Positions 34,669 to 44,623 of a stretch of DNA of 64,000 nucleotides are shown piece after piece; the stretch's first letter is position 1, and each line of letters opens with the position of its first letter. The notes beneath the pieces are model-generated. The model saw only the letters and a list, made by a program, of their open reading frames with translations, did no database searches and was not told where the DNA came from. The stretch spans positions 1-64,000 of the forward strand of contig JAIBBM010000015.1 of assembly GCA_019694685.1 (NCBI GenBank), given 5' to 3'. The DNA is from Leptospirales bacterium (GTDB lineage Bacteria; Spirochaetota; Leptospiria; Leptospirales; Leptonemataceae). The position numbers and the translations under genes were made by a program.

Positions 34669-35958
34669 ATGATAGATCGCTATTCAAATCCAGAGATTTC
34701 CAGGATCTGGGAACTCGACAATAAATATCGCATATGGCTGGATGTGGAGCTGGCGGTCACGCGAGCTCTTCACAAGCGAGGCCAGGTTCCGGATCAAGAC
34801 TGGAAGGAAATTCAACAGAAGGCCGGCTTTGATACTGCGAAGATCCTTGAGATTGAAGAAGTAGTCCAGCATGACGTCATTGCATTTCTAACAAACGTAA
34901 AGGATCACATTGGAGAGGCAGGAAGACATCTTCACTATGGAATGACTTCGTCTGATCTCGGAGACACAGCGTTGTCCCTGCAGATGGTGCAGGCCGCTGA
35001 CATTTTACTCAAGCGAGTCGATGAACTCGTAGACACTGCCAGGACTCTCGCCATTCGACACAAGAACCAGGTGATGATTGGTAGAACCCATGGAATTCAT
35101 GGAGAGCCAACCACGCTCGGATTGAAGTTTGCGCTCTTCTATGAAGAGATGAAGCGCAATCGCGCACGCCTGCTTCGCGCGCGCGAAGAGGTAGCGGTTG
35201 GAAAAATGTCAGGAGCAGTTGGAACATTTTCTGCCAATGATCCTGAAATAGAAGAAGAAGTGCTCGCAGATCTTGGCCTTAAGCCAGATCCAATTTCTAC
35301 TCAGGTTATCAGTCGCGATCGCCATGCTTACTTTCAGTCTGTGCTCGCAGTGATTGCGGGGAGTCTCGATCGGATGGCGCAAGAAGTCAGGTTGCTCCAG
35401 AAGACAGAAACGCGCGAAGTGGAAGAGCCTTTCAGAGCAGGACAAAAAGGGTCGAGTGCCATGCCTCACAAGCGCAATCCCGTAGTATGCGAAAGGATTT
35501 GCGGACTCGCGCGTGTCATTCAATCCAATGCGATGGCAGGATATCGGAATATGCCTTTGTGGCATGAGCGCGATATATCTCATTCCAGCGCCGAGAGAGT
35601 GATTCTTCCTGACAGCACCATCGCACTGGAATACATTCTTGGCAAAATGAAGTTCGTTCTGGATGGACTTCACATTTATCCGGATGCGATGCAGCGTGAT
35701 CTTGAGCTCACACGTGGACTCATCTATTCCCAGAGACTTCTTCTTGCTCTTGTGGATTCAGGAATGCAGAGAGAAGAGGCCTATACTCTGGTGCAGTCTG
35801 CGAGTATGAAGGTATGGGCCACTCCTGGACTTACTTTGCGCAATGCTGTCACGGAGGCGGGGGCCAGGCTTTCGGATGAGAAAATGGCGGAAGTTTTTGC
35901 TCCAGAGTATTTCCTGAGAAACGTCGATTTCATTTACAGAAGACTCGGCCTGTCCTGA
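34669..35958 (+). CDS. purB: Adenylosuccinate lyase
   Basis: Protein of 429 residues that cleaves adenylosuccinate and SAICAR in purine synthesis. Signature GSSAMPHKRNPV near residue 263 and the conserved HYGMTSSDLGDTALSLQ and GRTHGIHGEPTTLG blocks are present. Full length. Followed eight bases later by dinB on the same strand, so they may be one transcript. Confidence 0.96.
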   Translation: MIDRYSNPEISRIWELDNKYRIWLDVELAVTRALHKRGQVPDQDWKEIQQKAGFDTAKILEIEEVVQHDVIAFLTNVKDHIGEAGRHLHYGMTSSDLGDTALSLQMVQAADILLKRVDELVDTARTLAIRHKNQVMIGRTHGIHGEPTTLGLKFALFYEEMKRNRARLLRAREEVAVGKMSGAVGTFSANDPEIEEEVLADLGLKPDPISTQVISRDRHAYFQSVLAVIAGSLDRMAQEVRLLQKTETREVEEPFRAGQKGSSAMPHKRNPVVCERICGLARVIQSNAMAGYRNMPLWHERDISHSSAERVILPDSTIALEYILGKMKFVLDGLHIYPDAMQRDLELTRGLIYSQRLLLALVDSGMQREEAYTLVQSASMKVWATPGLTLRNAVTEAGARLSDEKMAEVFAPEYFLRNVDFIYRRLGLS

Positions 35959-35966
35959 ACTAGGTC

Positions 35967-37139
35967 GTGGCCGCTCGACTCATTGCGCATGTGGATATGG
36001 ATGCGTTCTATGCTGCCGTAGAGCAGATGGATCATCCGGAACTGCGAGGAAAACCGGTTGCGGTGGGCCCGGATCCGAAGGGTGGAAAAGGCAGAGGAGT
36101 CATCACCACTGCAAGTTATGAAGCCAGAAAGTTTGGGATACGTTCTGCCATGCCTGTCTCAACCGCATACCGCCTCTGTCCACACGCGATTTTCGTTCCT
36201 CCTCGATTCAAACGTTATGCGGAATTGTCTGCCATTGTAATGGAGTGCCTGGGCGAGTTTTCTCCTCTGGTAGAAACAGTTAGTATTGATGAAGCGTTTC
36301 TGGACTGCACGGGGACAGAGAGTTTGTTTGGGTCCCCATCCGAGCTCGGGAGAAAGATCAAAGCTCGCATTCGCGAGCGAACCGGTCTTACAGCCAGTGC
36401 CGGGATGGCCGGTTGTAAGTCTGTTGCGAAGGTTGCCTCTGATTTACAGAAACCGGATGGTCTAACGATTGTTCCGGAAGGCGGGGAAAAGGCGTTCCTT
36501 GCTCCGCTTCCTATCGAGAAATTATGGGGTGTGGGTGCGCGCACTGCGGAGAGACTGCGCTCTCTGGGATATGCGAAGGTAGACGATATCGCACGAGTGC
36601 CGCGCGAAGAGATGGAAAGACTCTTCGGAAAATGGGGGGCACATATACACGATATGGCAAGCGCCATTGATCCTAGGCCAGTGGCTCCAGGCTGGCAAAG
36701 AAAATCCATTAGCGAAGAAGTTACTCTCGAAGAAGATAGCTCGGATCAGGAATTTTTGCGCGATATGCTCTCTGAGATCGCGGAGAGTCTGTCCCAGAAA
36801 ATGATCGGAGAGGAGATCCGCGGCAGGACTTTGCATTTTAAGATTCGCCTCACAGGTTTTGAAACTCACACTCGTAGTAGAACTTTGAAATCATACGTGC
36901 ACGACATGAAGACTCTGCGCGACTTTTCCTGGGAAGAGCTTGCGAACTTCGATCGAGGCGGGCGAGCGGTCCGTCTGATCGGAATTGGAGTTTCCGAGTT
37001 ACTTCGCGAAGGTGATGAGGAGCAACTGGATCTGTTTTCAGCGCGAAAGAGGCCGGATGAGAAGGTGGATCGATTGATTTTTGAAATGCAGGAGAAGTTT
37101 GGCGGTCGCGTAAAGCGAGCCAGTCGTTCAAAATCATGA
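35967..37139 (+). CDS. dinB: DNA polymerase IV (Y-family, translesion)
   Basis: Protein of 390 residues with GTG start at 35967. Family motifs: HVDMDAFYAAVEQ with a metal-binding aspartate, VSIDEAFLD with the second acid, then GVGARTAERL helix-hairpin-helix. C-terminal QLDLF is a sliding-clamp binding motif. It copies damaged DNA with low fidelity. The last four bases overlap the ATG of the HDAC-like gene. Confidence 0.96.
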   Translation: MAARLIAHVDMDAFYAAVEQMDHPELRGKPVAVGPDPKGGKGRGVITTASYEARKFGIRSAMPVSTAYRLCPHAIFVPPRFKRYAELSAIVMECLGEFSPLVETVSIDEAFLDCTGTESLFGSPSELGRKIKARIRERTGLTASAGMAGCKSVAKVASDLQKPDGLTIVPEGGEKAFLAPLPIEKLWGVGARTAERLRSLGYAKVDDIARVPREEMERLFGKWGAHIHDMASAIDPRPVAPGWQRKSISEEVTLEEDSSDQEFLRDMLSEIAESLSQKMIGEEIRGRTLHFKIRLTGFETHTRSRTLKSYVHDMKTLRDFSWEELANFDRGGRAVRLIGIGVSELLREGDEEQLDLFSARKRPDEKVDRLIFEMQEKFGGRVKRASRSKS

Positions 37140-38032
37140 AGTTCTATTTCAGCGACAGGTACAACGTTCCTTTGCCTGCGAATCACACGTTTCCAATGCA
37201 AAAATACTTTCTCCTGAGAAAGATGCTTCTTGAGCGAAAGATTGTATCGGAGTCTGAATTGATCGAATCTTCTCCCGTGCGCGCAGACGATCTGGTTCTG
37301 GCTCATTCAGCGGACTACGTTCAATCCATTCTGCTTGGAACCGTAAGCGCGGACGTGATGAGACGAATTGGTTTTCCCTGGAGCGAAGATCTGGTTGTGC
37401 GCGCACTTGCGGCGGCCGGTGGCACAATGAGCGCGGCGCAGAGCGCATTGGAGGATGGATTTTCCGGAAATTTGGCGGGAGGAACGCATCATGCGCACAG
37501 AGCGGAAGGGGAAGGCTACTGCATTTTCAATGACTTTGCCATCGCCATCAGGCATCTCATACAGAACGGAAAAATCGAGCGAGCCGCCATAGTGGATCTG
37601 GATGTTCACCAGGGAAATGGAAATGCGTCCATACTCGGTGGGCGAGATGATATATACATACTTAGTATCCAGGGAGAACGAAATTTTCCTTTTCGCCGCG
37701 TGGATTCCACTGTGGACGTGGATTTACCGGACGGTACAAGCGATTTTCTCTATCTGGAGACCCTTTCCAAATTCTTGCCCGCGGTGTTTGAGTTTAAGCC
37801 AGACATTGTCTTTTATCAGGCCGGTGTGGATCCGCTGAAAGAAGACAGGCTTGGCAGGCTCGCTCTTTCCCTCGAGGGTTTGATCCAGCGCGATAGAATG
37901 GTTTTTGAGCAGGCAAAGTCTGCGGGTGTCCCCGTGTGTCTGGCGATTGGTGGTGGGTATGCTCTTCCAGTCGAACTGACGGTGACGGCTCATGCCAATA
38001 CGTTTGCGGCGGCGCGTTCCGTATTTGGTTGA
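37136..38032 (+). CDS. Histone deacetylase / acetoin-utilisation superfamily protein
   Basis: Protein of 298 residues with the arginase/deacetylase fold. Zinc and catalytic residues are recognisable in GGTHHAHRAEGEGYC (paired histidines) and DLDVHQGNGN (aspartates and histidine). Family members remove acetyl groups from lysines or polyamines. Coupled to dinB by a four-base overlap, which may only reflect tight gene packing. Confidence 0.92.
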   Translation: MKFYFSDRYNVPLPANHTFPMQKYFLLRKMLLERKIVSESELIESSPVRADDLVLAHSADYVQSILLGTVSADVMRRIGFPWSEDLVVRALAAAGGTMSAAQSALEDGFSGNLAGGTHHAHRAEGEGYCIFNDFAIAIRHLIQNGKIERAAIVDLDVHQGNGNASILGGRDDIYILSIQGERNFPFRRVDSTVDVDLPDGTSDFLYLETLSKFLPAVFEFKPDIVFYQAGVDPLKEDRLGRLALSLEGLIQRDRMVFEQAKSAGVPVCLAIGGGYALPVELTVTAHANTFAAARSVFG

Positions 38033-38062
38033 CGATTGCTTTCCTGAAGGAACTTTTCGTCC

Positions 38063-38899
38063 GTGCAAAGTTATCTGATCATTGGTGGAAACAGCGTTGC
38101 CGGGCAGGGAAGCGTGCAGGCAATTCGAAACTTCGAATCAAACGCGATCGTGCACGCAACCACATCCACTGCAAAACAGGCAGACGATTCTTCCGGGATT
38201 GCGGAAGCAGACAAAACGTTATACGGCATTGATTTGAGCAAACCAGAAACGCTCGACTTGATTCCAGCTGAGAAATACAAGATGATCATCTTTACTCCCG
38301 CCTTCGGGCCCATTGGTTATCCGATCGCTTCAACACCCGAGTCGGACGTAAAGGAAGCGCTCCGATTTTCCTATCACCCTATGGTAGAACTTTCTAATCG
38401 TCTGAATCCGGATCTGACTATAGGGTTCACCGCTTTTTACTGGCTGCCTCATACTTTATCCGCATATGGAAGCATGGCTTATGCAAAGATTGCGCAGGAA
38501 ATTCTGGCAGTGGAAAATTCGAATCATTTTCGCATGATTCGCGCCGGATCTTTCGTGAGCAAGGCTACGAGGGGTATTGGACTTCTCTTGCAAAGAGCCT
38601 TGCGCGATACACCGCACGCGGCGATTCGAGATCTGGGTGAGAAATGGAAGGCGTCTGGAAAGAAATTCGCCGATTTCTTTTTTGATTATGCATGCGAATG
38701 CGAAAAGGAAGCGTTTGGTGCCGGCTTTGACAGACCGCACAGACAGACAAATCAGTCTGACATTGAAAGAGGAGTCAGTATGGTTTTGAAAGGAGACACA
38801 GCTCCCATCATCAATGTGCTGGGAGACTGGACCTGGACAGACGATAAACTAAAACCTTTGCCGGCAGACTTTCGTCTGAATGTGAGAGAACTACTATGA
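38063..38899 (+). CDS. SDR-like NAD(P)-binding protein
   Basis: Protein of 278 residues from a GTG at 38063. N-terminal IIGGNSVAGQGSVQAI looks like an altered Rossmann glycine loop, and YGSMAYAKIAQE contains Y-x3-K as in short-chain dehydrogenases. The usual asparagine-glycine motif is not clear, so catalysis may differ. Probably cytosolic. Overlaps the next gene by four bases. Confidence 0.7.
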   Translation: MQSYLIIGGNSVAGQGSVQAIRNFESNAIVHATTSTAKQADDSSGIAEADKTLYGIDLSKPETLDLIPAEKYKMIIFTPAFGPIGYPIASTPESDVKEALRFSYHPMVELSNRLNPDLTIGFTAFYWLPHTLSAYGSMAYAKIAQEILAVENSNHFRMIRAGSFVSKATRGIGLLLQRALRDTPHAAIRDLGEKWKASGKKFADFFFDYACECEKEAFGAGFDRPHRQTNQSDIERGVSMVLKGDTAPIINVLGDWTWTDDKLKPLPADFRLNVRELL

Positions 38900-39393
38900 A
38901 GCTTTCTATGACCACGAAATTGATTTTCATCGCGATCTTTCTGGCTGCCATTCCCCTGAGCGCGGCCAAACCTTCTTTTCTGGCGGACTACAATACCACC
39001 ACCCTGAAGGTTCACATTGAGGATCGCAACATCCGCGTAACTCGGATCGAACAGAAGTTTGATAACCCTGCCAGTGCCGTTCCCTCTTCGCAGAGTGCTG
39101 CTGTATCTACGGGGATGATTTCAGAAGCGCAATTGCGCAGTCTTCGCCGATTGATTCTGGCCAACGGTTTCTTGCGATTGAAAGAAGCCTATGGTGCACC
39201 TGCGAAGGAGAGGTTCTACCCCTATAGCATAGAAGTGCTCGTAGATGGACGCAAAAAGAAAGTTCTATTTAGAAGCAATCCATCGTTTGAAAAACAACCA
39301 AAGCCTTTCGCAGAGATTGAGAAAATGCTCACAGAGCTTGGCAAAGAAGCGCGAAATCCAGAGCCAGCTGCCACTGACTCCACAGGAAAATGA
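38896..39393 (+). CDS. Exported hypothetical protein
   Basis: Protein of 165 residues with signal peptide MKLSMTTKLIFIAIFLAAIPLSAA. The mature part contains TTTLKVHIEDRNIRVTRIEQ and a basic C-terminal half, no cysteines, no recognised family. The SDR-like gene is coupled upstream. Confidence 0.65.
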   Translation: MKLSMTTKLIFIAIFLAAIPLSAAKPSFLADYNTTTLKVHIEDRNIRVTRIEQKFDNPASAVPSSQSAAVSTGMISEAQLRSLRRLILANGFLRLKEAYGAPAKERFYPYSIEVLVDGRKKKVLFRSNPSFEKQPKPFAEIEKMLTELGKEARNPEPAATDSTGK

Positions 39394-39437
39394 TTTTTGC
39401 TTGCCCGATCTGAAAAGGGCAGGCTAGCTGCCCGGTC

Positions 39438-39926
39438 ATGCATCCAAATGAAGCCCTTCTCGAAAAATTCTATTCTGCGTTTCAAAAAAGGGACGCAGCT
39501 ACGATGAATTCCTGCTACCACGAAGACGTGGAATTCTGGGATCCTGTCTTTCATGATCTGAAAGGATGGAAAGCGCGCGCCATGTGGTCCATGCTCACAG
39601 AGCGGGCCGCTCCGGATTTCAAACTCACTTTCAGTGGAATCAAAGCAGATGATAACGGTGGCGTCGCTCACTGGGAACCTACGTATGCCTTCTCTAAGAC
39701 GGGCAATCTGGTTCACAACATCATAGATGCGAAATTCGAATTCAGGGATGGCAAGATCATCAAGCATCGCGATTCTTTTGATTTGTGGAGATGGGCCGGT
39801 CAGGCTCTGGGTGCGTCTGGCAAATTTCTGGGCTGGACTCCCATGGTTCAAAACAAGATTCGCGGAGAAGCGGCCACTGGTCTGGAAATGTTTATCAAAC
39901 GCAAGAAGCTTGGTCCTGGTAAATAA
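39438..39926 (+). CDS. SnoaL/NTF2-like protein
   Basis: Protein of 162 residues with the cone-shaped NTF2-like fold: LLEKFYSAFQKRDAATMNSCYHEDVEFWDPVF and following GGVAHWEPTYAF. Family members include small-molecule isomerases and hydrolases; the pocket residues are not enough to infer a substrate. It is followed by a strong terminator. Confidence 0.82.
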   Translation: MHPNEALLEKFYSAFQKRDAATMNSCYHEDVEFWDPVFHDLKGWKARAMWSMLTERAAPDFKLTFSGIKADDNGGVAHWEPTYAFSKTGNLVHNIIDAKFEFRDGKIIKHRDSFDLWRWAGQALGASGKFLGWTPMVQNKIRGEAATGLEMFIKRKKLGPGK

Positions 39927-39942
39927 CAGTTCCGATAAATGG

Positions 39943-39971
39943 AGGCCGGACACACGCTCCGGCCTTTTCTT
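39943..39971 (+). terminator. Rho-independent terminator
   Basis: Stem AGGCCGGA / TCCGGCCT with a 7-base loop followed by TTTTCTT. Placed right after the SnoaL-like gene and before tldD, whose ATG at 39978 comes just after the thymine tract. The clearest terminator in the window. Confidence 0.8.
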
Positions 39972-39977
39972 GTTCAA

Positions 39978-41381
39978 ATGATTCATCCACGGTTCGGCAT
40001 CAGCGTTGAGGAAGCGCGTCGCATTCTTTCGGAAGGCCTTTCGCGCGGGGGATCGTATGCGGATCTCTATTTCGAAGAGCGCAGATCTTCCTCCGTAGTT
40101 CTAGAAGATAGCATTATAAAATCTGCAGGCCGCGGTATCACTACGGGCGCCGGGGTTCGCGTGCTCAAAGGCGATCAATCAGGTTATGCGTTCAGCGAGG
40201 ATCTGACAGTAGAGAGCTTGATTCGCGCGGCGCGCACAGCAGCCGCCATTGCAGATGCGAATAGCTCGATTCAAATTGCGCCTGCATTTGAAGGAAGCAA
40301 AAGGAATTTGTATCCTGCCTCCGCCGAATCCACGCTGGAAGAAAAAATCAAAATCTTGCGCGATGCAGATAGTGCGGCCCGTGCCTTTGATCCATCCATT
40401 GAAAAAGTCAGCGCCAGCATTTCAGATGAAATCCAAACCATTAGCTGCATCACCTCAGAGGGAAAGGTGTTCGGCGATGTGCGACCCATGGTCATTCTTC
40501 GCGTGTCCTGCATTGCGCAAAAAAATGGAAAGCGTCAGACAGGAAGCGATTCTGCAGGCGGTCGTTTTGGTCTTGAATATTTTTCTGAGCGTAGAACGGC
40601 CGCGGACATTGCGAAGGAAGCAGCACGCCTTGCAGTTCTGAATCTAAATGCGGAAGATGCTCCTGCAGGTCCAATGGAAGTTGTGCTTGGCCCGGCGGAA
40701 AGCGGTGTTTTACTTCACGAAGCGGTGGGTCACGGGCTGGAAGCAGACTTTAATAGAAAGAATTTGTCCAATTACTCCAATCGAATCGGAGAGCGAGTCG
40801 CATCTGAGCACTGCACGATAGTGGATGAAGGACTTTTTTCCAACATGCGCGGAAGTATCAACGTAGACGATGAAGGAAACGAACCTTCTAGCGCGGTGCT
40901 GATTGAGGACGGAATTCTGCGCGGATACATCAACGATCGCATGAGCGCGGAAATTCTGAAAACAGCGCCAACCGGGAATGGTCGGCGCGAAAGCTACCGC
41001 TGCCTCCCGATGCCTCGCATGACCAATACGTACATGCGTCCCGGTGCACACGATCCAGGGGAAATACTTTCTACAGTAAAACGCGGAATCTATGCGAAGA
41101 GATTTGGCGGGGGGCAGGTGGACATCACCAAGGGCGATTTTGTTTTCTCCGTTCTCGAAAGCTATCTCATTGAAGACGGAAAGATCACACGTCCTCTCAA
41201 AGGCGTAACGTTGATTGGAAACGGGCCGGATGTTATGACAAAGGTAGTCATGGTTGGAAACGACCTTACGTTTACAGAAGGTGGGTGGACTTGCGGAAAA
41301 GACGGCCAATCTGTTCCTGTGGGCATGGGGATTCCCACATGCAAAGTCTCTGAAATTACCGTTGGTGGTTCGCGCGTATGA
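39978..41381 (+). CDS. tldD: TldD-family metalloprotease
   Basis: Protein of 467 residues, start at ATG 39978 after the terminator. The metal-binding motif is HEAVGH in LLHEAVGHGLEADF. Together with TldE it forms a protease that cleaves short unstructured peptides and matures modified peptides in other bacteria. Ends in ATGA overlap with tldE. Confidence 0.95.
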   Translation: MIHPRFGISVEEARRILSEGLSRGGSYADLYFEERRSSSVVLEDSIIKSAGRGITTGAGVRVLKGDQSGYAFSEDLTVESLIRAARTAAAIADANSSIQIAPAFEGSKRNLYPASAESTLEEKIKILRDADSAARAFDPSIEKVSASISDEIQTISCITSEGKVFGDVRPMVILRVSCIAQKNGKRQTGSDSAGGRFGLEYFSERRTAADIAKEAARLAVLNLNAEDAPAGPMEVVLGPAESGVLLHEAVGHGLEADFNRKNLSNYSNRIGERVASEHCTIVDEGLFSNMRGSINVDDEGNEPSSAVLIEDGILRGYINDRMSAEILKTAPTGNGRRESYRCLPMPRMTNTYMRPGAHDPGEILSTVKRGIYAKRFGGGQVDITKGDFVFSVLESYLIEDGKITRPLKGVTLIGNGPDVMTKVVMVGNDLTFTEGGWTCGKDGQSVPVGMGIPTCKVSEITVGGSRV

Positions 41382-42754
41382 CGACGCAAGTTCAAGATCG
41401 TTTTCAAATAGATTCGCTTTCTCTCGCAGACGATGTGGTGCGAGAAGTCATGAAGCTTGGCGCAGATGCCTGTGATGTAGTCGTTTCTGAGGGAGCGGAT
41501 TTCAGTGTCCAGGTGAGGCTTGGCAGAATTGAAAAACTCGAGGAGTCCATTTCGCGCGGCCTGGGCATTCGTGTTTTCAAAGACGGCGCCGTTGGACTTG
41601 TCCACACTACTGATTTCGCAGATAAATCTATCAAAGAACTTGTGAAAGACGCAATTGCAATCGCTCGCGTATCGGATCGTGACGCGGCCAATGGACTTGC
41701 ACCGCGCGAACTACTTGGTCGCTACGCAGGCAAACTCAATATTTACGATCCGTCCATCAGTGCGATTTCTCCTGCGCGAAAAATCGAAATGGCGCGTGCA
41801 TGCGAAGACGCGGGCCTGGCACTGGATCCCAGGATCAGGAACTCCGATGGCGCATCATGGTTTGATGCGGAAGGCAGATTCACCCTGGCTACTTCCGACG
41901 GTTTTCGCGGTCAATATGCCGGAACCACTGCTGGAATTTCTGCCTCACTTCTGGCAGAAGAAGACGGCGTGAAACAAACGGACTCCTGGTATTCGTATGA
42001 TCGCTTTGTTTCGAGACTGGATACTCCGGAGGCGGTTGGAAAAGAAGCGGCCAGGAGAACTGTGGCAAGGCTGGGATCGAGGAAAGTGAAATCACAGACC
42101 GCAGCTCTTGTAGTGGATCCTCTGGTTTCGCGTAGATTTGTAAGCATGATTTTCGGAGCTGCGAGCGGCGGAAGTATCTATCGCAAATCTTCCTTCCTGT
42201 TGGATCGACTGGGCACGGTGATTGCCGCGCCAGGAGTCACGATAGACGACGATGCAACTCTGGAGGATGGCCCGGCTTCGCGTCCCTTTGATGGGGAAGG
42301 ACTTCCGGGACGGAGACTCAGACTCGTGGAGAACGGAACGTTAGGCGAAATTCCGTGCGAGTCCTATTTCGCGCGCAAGCTTGGTCGCAGTCCAACCGGA
42401 AACGCAGTCCGCGGGTATGCTTCCGGTCCGGCGGCTGGAAGCACCAATCTATTCATGCAGCCAGGGTCAGACAGTCCATCGGATATCATTCGTTCGGTTA
42501 AGAACGGTCTTTACTTGAATTCTCTTATGGGAATGGGTTTTAACGGAGTAACGGGAGATCTATCGCAAGGAGCTTCTGGATACTGGATTGAAAATGGAGA
42601 AATTGCGTTTCCAGTTCAAGAGATCACGATAGCCGGCAATTTTCTCGATATGCTTGCCGGCATCGAGCGAATTGGAAATGATCTGAGCTTTAAAATGGGA
42701 TCCACGGCGGCTCCCACTTTGTTGATCAGAGAAATTACAATCGGCGGTAGTTGA
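41378..42754 (+). CDS. tldE: TldE/PmbA-family partner protein
   Basis: Protein of 458 residues. Lacks the HExxxH motif, as expected of the structural partner, and shows the family ends RFVSMIFGAASGGSIYRKSS and GATDPTLLIREITIGGS-like segment (APTLLIREITIGGS). Forms a heterodimer with TldD, to which it is coupled. No peptide-modification substrate gene is adjacent. Confidence 0.94.
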   Translation: MTTQVQDRFQIDSLSLADDVVREVMKLGADACDVVVSEGADFSVQVRLGRIEKLEESISRGLGIRVFKDGAVGLVHTTDFADKSIKELVKDAIAIARVSDRDAANGLAPRELLGRYAGKLNIYDPSISAISPARKIEMARACEDAGLALDPRIRNSDGASWFDAEGRFTLATSDGFRGQYAGTTAGISASLLAEEDGVKQTDSWYSYDRFVSRLDTPEAVGKEAARRTVARLGSRKVKSQTAALVVDPLVSRRFVSMIFGAASGGSIYRKSSFLLDRLGTVIAAPGVTIDDDATLEDGPASRPFDGEGLPGRRLRLVENGTLGEIPCESYFARKLGRSPTGNAVRGYASGPAAGSTNLFMQPGSDSPSDIIRSVKNGLYLNSLMGMGFNGVTGDLSQGASGYWIENGEIAFPVQEITIAGNFLDMLAGIERIGNDLSFKMGSTAAPTLLIREITIGGS

Positions 42755-42755
42755 C

Positions 42756-43514
42756 CTATTTTCTTTTATCAAAGACCTGCACGTCTTTGATTTTCGTATT
42801 TCCGTTTCCTGCGGCGATGATCTTGTCTAGAACTTCAAAATCAGAAGCCTCTAGCTGACCAAACACTGTGTGCAGACCGTTGAGGTGCGGTGTCTCTACC
42901 TGATTGATGAAAAACTGCGATCCATTTGTGTTTGGACCTGCATTTGCCATGGCAACCGCACCTCTGATTGCTTTGCGCGATGGCAGAGAATCCTGATATT
43001 TGTAGCCGCTTTTTTCTAGAACTTCTGCCACTGTCATTTCTCCAATCTTGCGAACTTCCGCTTCAAACTGCGCTCTTTTTGCATTCAGTTGCGATTGTGA
43101 AGTGATATCCAGGTTTTTTACAGCGAGCTGCTGGGCCTGTCTGCCATATTCTGGTGCATCTTTTACTTTGATTTTGTCAAGGCCAAGAGCCTTCGGGTTG
43201 ATTTCATCTTCGAATTGATATCCGGGTCCGCCCGATCCTGTTCCGGTAGGATCTCCTGTTTGTGCCATAAAATCAGGAATCACGCGATGAAACACAATCC
43301 CTTTGTAGAATCCTTTTTGCGCGAGGTCTGCGAAGTTCTTCACAGTCTTTGGCGCCGCATCCGGGAACAATTCAATTGTAAGAGAACCCTGTGTCGTATC
43401 AATGACTGCAAACATTCCAGGCCGCGATGGCAGCTTAGCTTCCATGCGCGCACAAAATAAAATTGAGAAGAAGGATGTCGCGATGAGCGCGACAGAGCGA
43501 ATATTTTTCAACAT
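42756..43514 (-). CDS. Exported peptidyl-prolyl isomerase, cyclophilin type, with insertion
   Basis: Protein of 252 residues. Start 43514 gives an export segment SVALIATSFFSILFC, which may be a lipobox. The cyclophilin core is split: VIDTTQGSLTIELFPDAAP through GPGYQFEDEI, then an insertion of about 75 residues (NPKALGLDKIKVKDAPEYGR onwards), then AVAMANAGPNTNGSQFFINQ with GLHTVFGQL. The catalytic FHRV and NGSQFFI motifs are intact, so it should isomerise prolines in the periplasm. Confidence 0.9.
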   Translation of the reverse strand: MLKNIRSVALIATSFFSILFCARMEAKLPSRPGMFAVIDTTQGSLTIELFPDAAPKTVKNFADLAQKGFYKGIVFHRVIPDFMAQTGDPTGTGSGGPGYQFEDEINPKALGLDKIKVKDAPEYGRQAQQLAVKNLDITSQSQLNAKRAQFEAEVRKIGEMTVAEVLEKSGYKYQDSLPSRKAIRGAVAMANAGPNTNGSQFFINQVETPHLNGLHTVFGQLEASDFEVLDKIIAAGNGNTKIKDVQVFDKRK

Positions 43515-43543
43515 AATGAAAAATCGATTCTGGTTCGAGGCTG

Positions 43544-44530
43544 TCAAGGATTGTCGAACACGCAATTCGGATTCCCGGTTTGTAGACCGGGACGTGCCTG
43601 GTCCAGCTGCTGGAGGATCAGAGGAGAATGCGGAAAGCCAGGTTGCACTTCTTCAATCACAAGAAATGAAAGATCGAACTTGCTCGAGCAATACAGTGCG
43701 ATTTGCATGAGCCTTCCGCTCTGCGGGTTTTTAAATCCAAACACGAGTCCTTGAAGTTCCACACCTGAAAAACTCAGACTGTCTCTTCGCGGCGGAGTCA
43801 AAGATTCAGCAGTTCCTGATAGATTCATTCCTCCCAGAAGGAAGGATATCTTTTCCCCTGTTTCTTTGTGGGTCATTTCAAACGGAATGAGACCTGGAGG
43901 CGAAATGCCACCTCCCGGCGAGAGCACGCCAAGTGCATTGCCCGGAATCCACTCCATGTTCACGTCGTGCGAAACTTTCATTTCCGGAAGAATTGCAAAT
44001 TCAAGAATCGGGTTGTTTCCGCGCAGGATCGTCCATTTCCCGTCTTTGACTTCCTCATGCATCGCACCTGTCTCATGCTTATCCATGAGCCATGCGACCG
44101 TGCGAAACTCCGCGAGCAAAATCCCATGCGCTCCCGCGAATAGAATGAAGATGAGCAGGCCATAGTAGATGACGTAGAATGCGCCGGGCCTTTTGTCTGC
44201 GATCGCAAGAACCATGAAGGCGAAGACGCATATCAACAGCACCGCGCTCCACCAGGGTAGGCCCAGGAAAAGATACAGAATGGTAAGTGTAAGGGCGGAA
44301 ACAATGAGTTCTATCCAGTGATTGTGGATTGAATTGAATCGCCGGAGGATGCGCGGAATGGTGAGCCGGAGGATGAGGTAGGCAATCAATGCTGCCGGAA
44401 TCCAGAGAATCAAGAGCCAGAGGATGGGCAGGCTTCTTAGAAACGCGAGTTGCCCCAGAGCAACGGCGATTCCCAGGCTTTCAGCCGGATGAGCTGTGAT
44501 CAGCCGGAGCCATTGTCGCAAAGTGCGCAT
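43544..44530 (-). CDS. Membrane protein of unknown function
   Basis: Protein of 328 residues with four to five hydrophobic segments in the first 150 residues and a soluble, beta-rich C-terminal part (about 175-328) that is probably outside. I do not recognise it; the N-terminal arrangement resembles ResB-like cytochrome biogenesis proteins only in style. Its 3' end is 29 bases from the cyclophilin start, same strand. Confidence 0.65.
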   Translation of the reverse strand: MRTLRQWLRLITAHPAESLGIAVALGQLAFLRSLPILWLLILWIPAALIAYLILRLTIPRILRRFNSIHNHWIELIVSALTLTILYLFLGLPWWSAVLLICVFAFMVLAIADKRPGAFYVIYYGLLIFILFAGAHGILLAEFRTVAWLMDKHETGAMHEEVKDGKWTILRGNNPILEFAILPEMKVSHDVNMEWIPGNALGVLSPGGGISPPGLIPFEMTHKETGEKISFLLGGMNLSGTAESLTPPRRDSLSFSGVELQGLVFGFKNPQSGRLMQIALYCSSKFDLSFLVIEEVQPGFPHSPLILQQLDQARPGLQTGNPNCVFDNP

Positions 44531-44623
44531 CTAATCCCGAAAAACAATCTGGTTCCTCCTTGCATCTTAAAATTTGCATCAGTTTTGATTTGTGGAAAAC
44601 GACAGGCTGCGATTTCTGGCATT

